From assembly GCA_037127255.1 (NCBI GenBank), contig JBANSL010000001.1, positions 41,345,001-41,409,000 of the forward strand: 64,000 bases of DNA, in the 5' to 3' direction. The DNA comes from Persicaria tinctoria (Eukaryota > Streptophyta > Magnoliopsida > Caryophyllales > Polygonaceae). How positions within the stretch are numbered: position 1 is the first letter of the stretch; the number at the start of each line of letters is the position of its first letter. The notes beneath the pieces were generated by a model. It saw only the letters and a program-made list of their open reading frames with translations. It searched no databases and was not told where the DNA came from. This document shows, piece after piece, positions 55,574-64,000 of the stretch. The translations under genes were made by a program, and so were the position numbers.

Positions 55574-56378
55574 ATGGAGCCGGTTACATCTGGAGTAGTA
55601 GGCTCCACGGGCAGAATTGATTATGCAATCGAAAGGGTTCGGTACCCAATGCCCCCGGAGGAGTCCAAATGTGCTTGCAGCAGTCCAGAATACAGAGGCG
55701 TGCATCCATGCGCGCTGTTTCAGGTCGTTTGTGAAAAAAAGAATCACATTTGTGCACCCTTGCGGGTCGGGTGTCTGGAGTGCAATGATTTTCATCCGGG
55801 CATTCGTGGAGCCTACGAGTGGAATGTTGGTGATGGCGGCCGTGCGAGGGTCGAAATTACAACATCTCCTTTGACGGAAGAAGATATGGCGGCCGGTAAC
55901 ACACCAAGACCTTTCTTCTCGGTCACAGGGAGCGGCCCTATGGATTTTTTTTGGTGGGTAGAAGACGTCTCGCTCACACAAATACTGGTAAGCCCCCTTC
56001 GGTCTCACATCCGATTTACAACGGTCCCAACTCATTAAGTAGATCTTGACATCTGCAGCCTCTGCCTTCCAACTTCGAGGAAGAATACGGGTTGGGGGGC
56101 GTCGAAAGAATACACTCACTAATGGGCCAGGGAGGAGAGGCACCAGCATCCGGGTAGAGCGCAACAGCTCCGGGGGACTCTGGCTCGCACAAGGATGGAA
56201 TACGTTCGCGAGATCGCGTGGCGTGCGGGTAGGCTCGGGTTTGATGTTTAGCTACTTAGGCAACGCTCGCTTCCGGGTCATCGTAGTGCCGCCGGAGAAT
56301 GTTTCAACATCAGAGGAAGAGAACAACAATGATTTCCTCTCAGGTGTGACATGGCAGCGACCCGGAAAAACTTCTTAA
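55574..56378 (+). pseudogene. B3-domain gene-like unit carried by the MULE
   Basis: Exon one, 55574-55987, encodes 138 residues beginning MEPVTSGVVGSTGRIDYA, with six or more cysteines (CACSSPEY, CALFQVVC, CLEC) and ending WWVEDVSLTQIL. The intron, 55988-56058, starts GTAAG and ends CTGCAG. Exon two continues in phase with PLPSNFEEEYGLG, then a one-base frame change in a G-run near 56095. The other frame continues RRKNTLTNGPGRR, VERNSSGGLWLAQGWNTFAR and GSGLMFSYLGNARFRVIVV, ending at a TAA at 56376. LPSNF...GW..FA....G..L.F.Y.G...F.V is the plant B3 DNA-binding fold pattern (REM-like). The Cys-rich N-terminal part is not recognised. The frame change makes it a probable pseudogene unless it is a sequencing error. 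Confidence 0.65.
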
Positions 56379-56609
56379 CTAAGTTATTTTTGTTGTAATC
56401 TTCTATCATTAATATGAAAAATGAGGCAGTCTAAACGGTTTCATGTAACGTGTTTTTCCCTGAAATAACCACAAATCATATTTGAAAACCCTCTGCGAGG
56501 GGCAAAACGCCCCAACAAAATAAAAGATGCAGACATTGCACTAAGTTTTCGCCAACATCCTACCCAACAAAAACAAAGATAATAGAACTTCAAAGTTGAT
56601 CCAAGTGTT

Positions 56610-56845
56610 GCTGGTACAAACGTCAGACTTAACGTTGTCTTCATATTGCAACGTTCTATTGAACGTTGCTGTCTGGCCCGACAAGGCCCACTTTAGCAAC
56701 GTCGAGTTAGACGTTGCTAAAGTGTCCGACCCGCCCAACTTCCTTCAATTCACAACGTTGTGTAGGACAAATGACAACGTCGAAACCAACGTTGCTGCAA
56801 TGTGAAATCCAACGTTTCTACAACGTCACATTCGACGTTTCATTA
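56610..56845. repeat. AACGTC/GACGTT inverted-unit array, right
   Basis: The partner of the left array, with units such as AACGTCGAGTTAGACGTT near 56697 and others through 56840. Confidence 0.75.
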
Positions 56846-57418
56846 ACAGCGCTAATCGTGGATTTACGGTGTATATAGGGGGACCCTTAGTTAATTTATA
56901 TTATATTTAGTTTATTTTTAAAATTTTACAATCTTTATGGATATTTTTTTATGATTTAACATAATATTTATCTAATATTAAACATATTAACTTTATTTAA
57001 AAAAAAATCATCCATGCGGTTGGTAAGCTCATTCTATTAATCATTAATGTCATTGAAATTTGGCAATATATTGTTATCAAAATCATACTTGGTTCCCTAT
57101 CAAAAATATAATTCACGTCATGCTGAACTGCTATTTGTTTTTGTTCGCCGTTGTGATGCCAAGTTGTTAAAACTTGAAATGATGTTGTGTAACTTGTGTT
57201 TACTTATTGAGTTACTATTATGGACTTTGACTTATTTTGTTTTGTTTCTAAACTGTCCTCAAATTTACAAATTATGGGAATCAATGGAATGCACTTAGGC
57301 ACTAATGGTTTTAAATTTTCATTTTGATCAATGGAATTTTTATTTTGTTTAAAAATAGTATGAACTATCATTAGCTCGATAATGGATTACAATAATTTTT
57401 TTTGTATAGTATAAATGT

Positions 57419-57421
<3 letters not shown>

Positions 57422-57473
<52 letters not shown>
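57422..57473. repeat. (AT)n microsatellite
   Basis: 52 bp of pure TA repeat next to the right GGGTCG-rich region of the hAT. Confidence 0.95.
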
Positions 57474-57477
<4 letters not shown>

Positions 57478-57759
57478 GGATATTCGGGTCAGGTCGGGAG
57501 TTGGGTCGGGCTGGGAGTTGGGTCAGTCGGGAGTCGGTCGGGTTGAAATTCGGGTCGGGTTGGAATTCAGGTCGGGTTCGGGTTGAGTCGGGTTTGTCTG
57601 TATTTGGGTCACTTCGGGTTTCGGGTCAACATCGGTCGGGCTCGGTTTCGGGTTCGGATTATGAATAACGCCAAATTTTCGGGTTCGGTCGGGTTTCGGT
57701 TCGGGTGAGTCGGTCGGGTTTCTCGGGTTGGATCAGGAATTCCCAGCGCTAATTGTACT

Positions 57760-58349
57760 CCAGCAACGCCACCAACAAAGTCGCCGCCCGATTCGATCGC
57801 GAACCAAACTTTTGGTGAGTTGTTCTCCTTCGTTTTCGATCCAAACCACCCTCGAACTTCACCACCCTCCACACCCATGTCCCACGCAGGTCCGACAAGC
57901 CATCGCGAGCCTCCGACGATGCCCAGACCTTTGATCGAGAGCTCTAAAGTCGCGAACTACCTCGGTGAGTCCAATCTTTTCCTTTCTCTGTTTCGATTCC
58001 TGTATGACTTGGGTCGGGCTGTGGGCAAGTGTCGAGTGTGCGTGAGCTAAGTGCGGGGTGTTGGGTGAAGTTCGAGAGCTCTAGCAAGCTCGAGAGTGCA
58101 AGACGAGCATCGACGGGCGAGAGAGCGTGCTGAGCAGAGCACAGGTGAGCTGAGGCGAGAGCATCGAGCGAGTTGTGAGCAGGAGGCTGAGACAAGGCGG
58201 AACTGGGCGCATGACGACACCGGAGACGGAGGCTCGAAGGAAGAGCTTCAATCGCCGGCGAGAGCGAGGTCGAGGCTGTCGAGCATCCATGGCGAGGCAG
58301 GACTTCTTCTCTTTTAAAATTAGAGGAGGAAGATGGCCAGCGTGGCCTT
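57760..58349 (+). other. GC-rich gene-like stretch right of the hAT, unassigned
   Basis: It continues the stretch at 54221-54497. GC-rich, with overlapping frames on both strands (for example 57944-58372 minus, 142 codons) but no known domain. GGTGAGT sites near 57811 and 57964 look like splice donors. A run of GAGC/GCGAG words at 58090-58200 explains the long antisense frames. Confidence 0.3.
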
Positions 58350-58497
58350 TGACGAGAGGGTTTCTCGACCAAATAAATTTGTAGTCAAGACCCCCGCTAT
58401 AGTATAGGGGAGTCAGGTTCGTCCTCATGAGAGAAGTCAGCGGTTCTAGGTTTAGTGTGTTTTGGGGTTCAGGGATAACGGGAAAAGGTGGGGAGGT

Positions 58498-59860
58498 TGT
58501 CGTCGATGTCGACTAAGACTTGGTCGATGTCGAGGGAATGATAGAAGAAGAGGTGGTCGGTGTCGAGTAACTTTGCAGGATAAAAATAATGAAATAAAAT
58601 AAATAAAGATGCAAACTTCCAAGGTTAGGGATCACCACAACAATAAACATATGTGCAGATCATAAATCACATAAAGATGCATGCTTTATATCAAATAACT
58701 TTCGTTATTAACAAATAGGAATATAGAGGCTTTCGCATAAACCCTAAGTGTTACTACCTTTTCTTAATTAGGATCAACCAACTTTCGCAGGCAAAGTCTA
58801 ATTACTATCCAAATTCATAATTAATTCACTTTCGCTTCATAATTACAAATAAGGAATTGTCCTCGACTGTCGCAAAGGATTAAGCACATAGGTAGATGAT
58901 AATAAAGACATACAAAATCATGAATTCATAAATCAAACAAACATATCTATGTTGGGATCACCCCAACCCTAGAAGAAGGAAAATTAGAAAGCAAACATGA
59001 TGAAAGAAATTAACTTTAACATAAAATAAACTAAAACTTACAAAATCTTCCAAACGTTCCTCCTCTCTGTCCTCTCTCGCCTCATCTCTCTCTCTCTCTC
59101 TCCTCTCTCTTTCTCCTCCTCTCTCTCTCTCTCTCTCCTTCTCCTTCTCTCTCTCCCCTTGCGCCCGAAGACGGCTTTGCTTGAATGAATGAAAATCAGC
59201 CCCCTATGGCTTTATTTATAGCCTTCTATTCCTTGCTAATCAATGATAGAATATATCTATCTATATCTAAAAAGATTAAAAGATAAATAAAAGTAATTTA
59301 TGAATTAAATCTATAAAGAGGAAATTAAATCTAAATAGGTAAGTCTTCTCATGCTGATAGATCTTGTCTTCCATAGATAAAACTTGATGGATCTCGGCCA
59401 GCTCGGATTCCTTCGGCTCCAAGGACTCCCACAGCGCGTAGAACTGCTCAAACCGCGTAACGCGACTTCGGGACGCGGCTCCTCGATCTCGACCAAGGCT
59501 CCTCGAGATCGAGTAGAACTGACGTCGACTTGGCTGGCTCGGCGTCTCGGGTTGCTGGTCCTCGATGTCGCTCGGACATGGGTCCTAGGCTTGGTCGATC
59601 TCGAGGACCTTACTCGATCTCGAGTAAAGGTGGCTCGTCGACTAGGTCTTCTGGTGTTGTCGAGCAACCTCTCTTCAACATGACTCGGGTGCCGGCTTCC
59701 GGGTTCCTCGATCTCGAGTAGGTTTACTTGATCTCGAGTAGAGTGTAACCCGGCATGTCTTCGTCTTCGGCTTCTCGATCAGCTCCTCCTCGACCAGGCA
59801 CTCCTCGGACATTTTTTGTCGATCTCGAGTAAAAGTACTCGATATCGAGTAAATCTCTCA
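58498..59860 (-). repeat. Paired TCGA palindromes in X4
   Basis: Pairs near 58504/58525, 59481/59501, 59714/59734 and 59818/59838, each about 20 bp apart, mostly of the CTCGATCTCGAG type. The variable middle bases differ from X1 (ATAT to ATCT), but the TCGA half-sites and spacing are kept. Confidence 0.8.
59060..59160 (-). repeat. (CT)n microsatellite in X4
   Basis: An interrupted CT repeat of about 100 bp, the minus-strand equivalent of the GA run at 3817-3890 in X2. Confidence 0.9.
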
Positions 59861-60236
59861 GCTTTCTGCTCTGTTCTTGAAACCCACTTTCCCGAGTCCT
59901 CGTTCGTCGGATTGACGCATATGACCATCCGTTGGAAAGTTCTTTTCCAAGGGCTACAACTCTTATGAAGATATCAAAGCTTAATTCAGAACGAAGAATG
60001 GTGAAAAATGGCGTTTTCTCCAGCTGCACCATTTTTAGCCTCTCCATGAGTTTCCTTTAAGCTCCAAAGTCCGTCCGATTTCTGCGAAATACAACCAAAA
60101 CTTGTGTAGACCTCCATATATTGCCAAATAAGTGTAAACTACATAAATTATGTATTATTCTAACCGAAATGCATGAAATGCATACAGAAATCGATATAAA
60201 AGTAGGTGTAAAACATGGCGAATTAGGCTCACAACA

Positions 60237-60732
60237 AACACCCCATACTTAAGCTTGCTTGTCCTCAAGCAATAATTTTAATTGTGATTCAGGGGAAGAA
60301 TTCAAACGCTCAACATCTTAGATTCATTCTCATATAACCCTGCAGTCAATTACCATCCTCGAAAAGGTACTAGTGTCACATATCCATGCATGTGCAAATA
60401 TACAAAAGCAACATCTACTCACAAAAGGAGGGTTGTGCAAAACATTCATTCGTGACAAAGCATTGATAATAAAGAGGACTTTAATTTAAGCTCAAATAAG
60501 GAGTAGATTGGTAAAAGGCTAAAGGTGGGCAATTTTTGGCAATGTGGTGCTAATGATCCGGGGAAATGGAGTATTTCCAAACTGAATTTCCACATTCCTT
60601 CTCCATAAGATTCATCACCTTTCATAATGCTTTTATCAATAATAATGCTTTTACCTCTCTAACCTCAGCACTGCCTTCTCGCCAGTCGCAAACATGGGTG
60701 TCATGAATGGCCCCGGATACTTAGTGCTTTGG
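60237..60732 (-). other. PPT and 3' non-coding interior of the X4 element
   Basis: On the minus strand GCTTGAGGACAAGCAAGCTT is followed by AAGTATGGGGTGTT and the LTR, the Athila-type PPT phrase also seen before LTR Y. The rest is AT-rich non-coding sequence interrupted by G2 at 60733. No gene is seen. Confidence 0.65.
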
Positions 60733-61802
60733 TGATGCGGGACCATCTTCTACAGCTCCAGACACACCCATCATTCTTGGAGAAGGACTCATGACTCGAG
60801 CTAGAGCAAAGAAGCTTCAGAGAGACTCATTCCTATTCGTCACTCACACTTTGTTCTCGAGCAAGGTTCAACTCCCCGAGCCAACATTGAAGACATACAT
60901 GTGCCTTGGAGTCCAAGAGGAGGCCGAGCCACCTTAGAAATGCTTAGGCCGAAATTCACTAAGTGTTATGTCTAAATTCAGCTTATGAACATTATTGGGC
61001 TGAATTGGGCTTTTATTAATTATTCGTTTTAAAACATTATTTACTTATGATCTTAGGTTTATTTAATTAGGCCCATTAGAATTTAGATCTATCTATTCTA
61101 TCTTCTATCTCCTAGGCCGGCCAGAACAGCCCTCACAAGGCCTATATATTTTCGCACCTTTCATTGAATTCAATTGGAACATTCATAATAGAAATATTGC
61201 TTCTCAAAATCGTGTGTGTTACACCTTGAGAGTTGTTGGCCGGATTAGAGCAGTGCTCATTCGCCTTCGAATTGATATCATCTCAGCTTGGTTTGCTTTG
61301 CCGTTCATCAACTTCGCAAGACTTGGTGAATCTAGTATCCACAAGCCCCCTTCTGGTGCTTCAAGTTGTCCGCTTGATTGTGTCGGATTGTAGAGGCGGG
61401 TTGTGTAGGCATTGGTATTGGTTCCTACCCTCTGAGGAGGCCTGGGGTCTTTATCTTGTGCTACATAGATCGACTCAGTCCATATCAAGTCGTGTCTTTC
61501 AATTCTTGCATTCAATTTCGAGTCTTTATCTATCTTTATCGAGTCTTTGTTATTCTTGTTATTGTCGACATCAAGATCAGTCCTGTTCTTGGTGATCTTG
61601 CTGCGTTCTTGAAAGATCTTGATCATCTTGATTAAGTTCTTGCGTCTTCTTGTTTATTCTTGCTGCGTCTCTTGAGTTCTTGTTGGAATCTTGATCATTC
61701 TTGATTGTTTCTTGCAGATCTTGAATCGTCTTGATGAGTCTTTCCTTTAGTTCTTGCTTGTTGTCGAAGATCGGACCAACCCACGGCTAACCCCGTATCA
61801 AA
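60733..61802 (+). repeat. 5' LTR of G2
   Basis: 1070 bp, TGATGCGGGA to CCCGTATCA. The first 205 bp encode an open pol tail (DAGPSSTAPDTPIIL, TRARAKKLQ, ending AEPP). A TATA-like CTATATATTTTCG lies near 61142. The segment 61270-61500 is shared with the LTRs of A, B and C. Confidence 0.88.
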
Positions 61803-62739
61803 TTGGCATCAGAGCTTTGGTTTCCGACATCAAGATTGAGTCTTTTTCTTTTCTAAACACAAAATCCACAAAAAAGAGTCCTTTTCTTGTTTTGGTCTTT
61901 TACTTCTTGTTTCTTTATTTGATTATTGCACTAATCTTGAGTTTGTGATTGTTGTGGTTGCGTAGCCTAAACACAAAGCCTAGCCGAGACCGTGGAGTCG
62001 ACCAAAGGTGCACACAATCCCATTGTGAACACCCCAAAGCCGGCGGCAATTCTGTCCCCATAGTTTCTCTTGGCCGAATCCACTACACCACACAAAGAGC
62101 AAACCCTAGTTTGTTCTATCTTTACTATCCTTTTGTTTATCTATTCTATCTTTGGAATTTTGATTTATCTTTTATCTAATTCCATTTATCAATTGCCTAA
62201 AATCAGATTTTATAAGTTGTTGGATATTAATTTCCATTATATCTATCAACTATCACAAAAGGCACAAGATAGATCCTATTTCCTAAAATAGCCATTCTAT
62301 CTATATATTTGCATTAGGGCTGAATTTTATTATCTTTTCACCATTATCATTAAATTTTCGAGTCCTATATACATTCTTAGAGTCTTTCTTGCATTAGTAT
62401 AAAAAAAAAAAAAAAATCAGTTTCGAAAATCACATTAAAAACTTGGACCTAGGAGGATAAAATTCACTAGGGGTAAAAGTAAGTCAAAAAAAAAAAAAAA
62501 AAAAAAAAGGAAAGTGTTTGTTTGATCTAGTGCAAGAAATATCCCAAGGACAATTGGTGAACCCCTTCTTATCAGCCCTAGTCGACATACCCTATCCCAA
62601 ACACATACACCTCCACAAAATTGAAACCCTACCCTGCAACTACAACGTCCTAACTTAAAGGTTTTCAATCAAAAGAGGTAAATTTCCAAGTTTTCTTTTG
62701 TTTTTCTTTATTTCTCTTTGTGTCAAGCACTTCTCCCCA

Positions 62740-62975
62740 TTGTCGAGTGCTCTTGTGTGTGTGTCGAGGAGATCTCCCCTGGTCGAGTCTCTTTTTGTGA
62801 GTGTCGAGTGATCTCAGCCCTTGCCGAGTGATCTCTTGGTTGTGTCGAGTTGAATTCTTGCAAATACCCATCTGTTTTGCTTGAATTGATTGTTAATTGC
62901 TTAGTCGAAGTACTGATTTCCTTGATCAAGTGCTTTCTTTGAGCTGTCGAGTACCACAATCCTTTTGTCGAGTAC
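62740..62975 (+). repeat. Leader array of TCGAGTG words in G2
   Basis: About ten GTCGAGTGCTC/GTCGAGT words before the gag start, the counterpart of the G1 (13363-13545) and C arrays. Confidence 0.75.
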
Positions 62976-63153
62976 TTTGGTTGTTTGTTTCATTCACTAC
63001 ATACCTTGATTGCTTAGTTTTTGCTTGGTAGTTGATTTGCCCAAAGCGGATTGCCCTAGCAAGCGTGATATATCAATCAGAGAGGGAGTGTGAGCGAAAC
63101 ATAAGTTTTTACTAATCCTTAACATAGTTCTGTGTTTCTTTGTCTTTGTTATC

Positions 63154-64000
63154 ATGTCTAACAATCAGGGAAACAATGGTGTTAACAACCCCAACAATGA
63201 GGGTAATTCGAGTGCTACTGTGACACCCGAGCAATTCAACACCTTGGCCGCCAATATGGCCATTTTGATGGATACAATGGCTGCGATGCAAGCCAAGATG
63301 GCGGTTTGGGAAAGCTCTAGGCCTAGTGGTTCGAACAACATAGGTCAGCAAGAGCGAGTTGAGATACTTCGAGACGAAAGAGAGGTCGTAAATCCTAACC
63401 CTAATCCTAATCCTCATGTCAATGTCAATTTAGATAATCCTTTATTCAATGAAAACAACTCTCCACGAGGTGGGAGAAATGATCGGAATAATGGGTTTGT
63501 TAATGTGCAAGGTCAAGGACAAGGAAGGGGAAGAGGTCGAGGCTATCAAGAGCAATACTATTACTCGGAGCAAGATGACGACTTCCAAGAACCGACCACC
63601 TAGATTCAACGACGACGACGGAATGGGTAAGGTTAAGGTAAAGATTCCTCCTTTTGATGGTAAAACTGATCCAGATGCTTATATTGATTGGGAAATTAAA
63701 ATGGAGCAAATCTGGAATTGTCATAATTTCTCAGAACCTAAGAAAGTGCAATTAGCTTCCCTAGAATTTCAAGGTTTTGCATTAATCTGGTGGGATAATC
63801 TTGTTAAGGAAAGAAGAAGATCCCTTGATGCACCTATTGCTTCTTGGGAACAATTGAAAGTGGTCATGAGAAATAGGTTTGTACCTCAACATTATGATAG
63901 AGAACTCTTGAATCGATTAGAAAACCTTAAACAAGGTAGTAAATCTGTTGAGGAAACATTTAATGTTATGCAAGAAGCCATGGCTAGAGCTAATATAGTC
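63154..64000 (+). pseudogene. G2 gag (frameshifted, incomplete at the window edge)
   Basis: The ATG at 63154 starts MSNNQGNNGVNNPNNEGNSS. A 149-codon N-terminal region contains a possibly helical stretch (LAANMAILMDTMAAMQAKM), an NPNPNPNPH repeat and a Gly/Arg-rich stretch (GQGQGRGRGRGYQ), and ends at a TAG at 63601-63603. In the neighbouring frame the text continues PRFNDDDGMGKVKVKIPPFD, GKTDPDAYIDWE and WWDNLVKERRRSLDAP, the Retrotrans_gag core, open to 64000. One base separates the two, so this gag is frameshifted unless it is a sequencing error. Capsid role as in G1. Confidence 0.82.

Larger units (their letters stand above)
55122..56886 (+). mobile_element. Mutator-like (Pack-MULE-like) element with a B3 gene unit
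   Basis: The ends are related inverted repeats: left CGCGTTCCCTATATACATCG, right (inverted) GGGTCCCCCTATATACACCG. TTAGTTAA flanks both sides (55114-55121 and 56887-56894), an 8-bp duplication that could be 9 bp with one mismatch. MULEs make 9-bp TSDs and hATs 8-bp, so the superfamily is not certain. Both inner flanks are full of AACGTC...GACGTT inverted units. Between them lies a TATA box, an ATG frame, a small intron and a B3-like domain. No transposase is seen. Confidence 0.68.
54506..57751. mobile_element. hAT-type transposon with GGGTCG-rich ends
   Basis: An 8-bp TSD, ATTGTACT, occurs at 54498-54505 and 57752-57759. The left end TAGAACTGGCAATTT and the inverted right end TAGCGCTGGGAATTC form imperfect terminal repeats, and an 8-bp TSD with such ends is typical of hAT. 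Both subterminal regions (54520-54750 and 57480-57730) are packed with GGGTCGGGT-like words. No transposase is present, so the copy is non-autonomous. A Mutator-like element (55122-56886) is nested within it, and an AT microsatellite lies at 57422. Confidence 0.82.
58350..60236 (-). repeat. LTR X4, 3' LTR of a minus-strand Athila-like element
   Basis: On the minus strand it starts TGTTGTGAGCC at 60236, right after the PPT, and matches X1 and X3 through the start region, palindrome pairs, TATA (minus, about 59212-59222), CT/GA microsatellite (59060-59160) and a second palindrome group (58498-58580). The left end is uncertain. The family phrase for CTGACxxxxTCTCATGAGGA occurs near 58420-58440, and a TG...CA end at 58350 is possible. 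Confidence 0.68.
60733..64000 (+). mobile_element. Ty3/Gypsy element G2, 5' part (runs off the window)
   Basis: 5' LTR 60733-61802, PBS TGGCATCAGAGC at 61806-61817, a leader of about 1.3 kb with the TCGAGTG array, and gag from 63154 to the edge. The left flank TTTGG (60728-60732) is the presumed TSD. The leader (61803-62690) is nearly identical to the minus strand of A at 22960-23830, which makes G2 the closest visible relative of A, B and C. The remaining pol and the 3' LTR are outside the window, so autonomy cannot be judged. Confidence 0.85.

Noticed and set aside
55343..56164. 273-codon minus-strand frame opposite the B3-like unit
   Set aside because: The plus strand has TATA, ATG, an in-phase intron and a B3 pattern, while the minus frame shows no domain. 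It is most likely a shadow of the GC-rich coding strand.
56441..56738. Short minus-strand frames in the right array of the MULE
   Set aside because: Composed of the AACGTC repeats. Low complexity, no domain.
57944..58428. Overlapping 142- and 115-codon frames on the minus strand
   Set aside because: Ser/Arg/Leu-rich frames caused by GAGC/GCGAG repeats. Both strands are open and no family is recognised.
1..64000. tRNA or rRNA genes
   Set aside because: No cloverleaf-like A/B box sets or rRNA-like conserved stretches were noticed by eye. The tRNA-like strings are retrotransposon primer-binding sites.

Overview
The window is a repeat-dense piece of a flowering-plant nuclear genome. Almost everything in it is a transposable element or a piece of one. 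The evidence is intact terminal repeats with target-site duplications (TSDs), retrotransposon primer-binding sites, degenerate gag/pol frames, CACTA and hAT termini, a Stowaway MITE, and short spliced plant gene fragments. I see no intact ordinary host gene, rRNA, tRNA or CRISPR. The names O, X1-X4, G1, G2, A, B, C, Y, Z and T are labels used only here.

Left block (1-37616): a minus-strand Athila/Tat-like element 'O' has its 5' LTR at 20253-37616 (interrupted), a PBS at 20231-20247 and gag at 20075-19261 continuing at 944-805. A solo LTR of a related family, X2 (945-19255), sits in that gag; removing it and one TSD rejoins the reading frame up to a zinc-knuckle motif. X2 was itself hit by a second solo LTR, X1 (984-3006, TSD CTTTT), and by a Ty3/Gypsy element, G1 (4256-18746, TSD TATTT). 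A SIRE-like Ty1/Copia element (6135-13357, TSD ACCTC) then landed in the leader of G1. The LTR of O was hit by a non-autonomous Gypsy derivative, A (20479-24952, TSD CTAAA), and by an 11.2-kb CACTA transposon (25980-37203, TSD AAA). The CACTA carries fragments of two host genes, an alpha-1,3-fucosyltransferase and a BIM-type bHLH factor. It also received a Stowaway MITE and a second non-autonomous Gypsy copy, B (26678-31029, TSD CTACC).

Middle block (37617-53724): the 3' part of another Athila-like element, Y, with an ORF remnant, polypurine tract and LTR (40343-41522); a truncated minus-strand Copia element (41628-43782); a third non-autonomous Gypsy copy, C (44235-48792, TSD AGCAA), in unassigned sequence; a long LTR-like segment, T (50109 to about 53351); and an LTR fragment related to Y.

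Right block (53725-64000): one end of a second CACTA-like element; a hAT-type transposon (54506-57751, TSD ATTGTACT) enclosing a Mutator-like element (55122-56886) that carries a spliced B3-domain gene-like unit; a minus-strand Athila-like 3' LTR, X4 (about 58350-60236); and the 5' part of a Gypsy element, G2 (60733 to the window edge), whose leader closely matches those of A, B and C.

How they work together: A, B and C are internally deleted relatives of G1/G2. They keep the LTRs, PBS, leader and polypurine tract plus one long chimeric frame that joins the gag start, a protease-region remnant and the pol C-terminal tail, and runs into the LTR. They would depend on a full element of the G2 type for mobility. 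Paired TCGA palindromes spaced about two helical turns apart recur through the Athila-like LTRs, and a GC-rich version with the same layout occurs in T.
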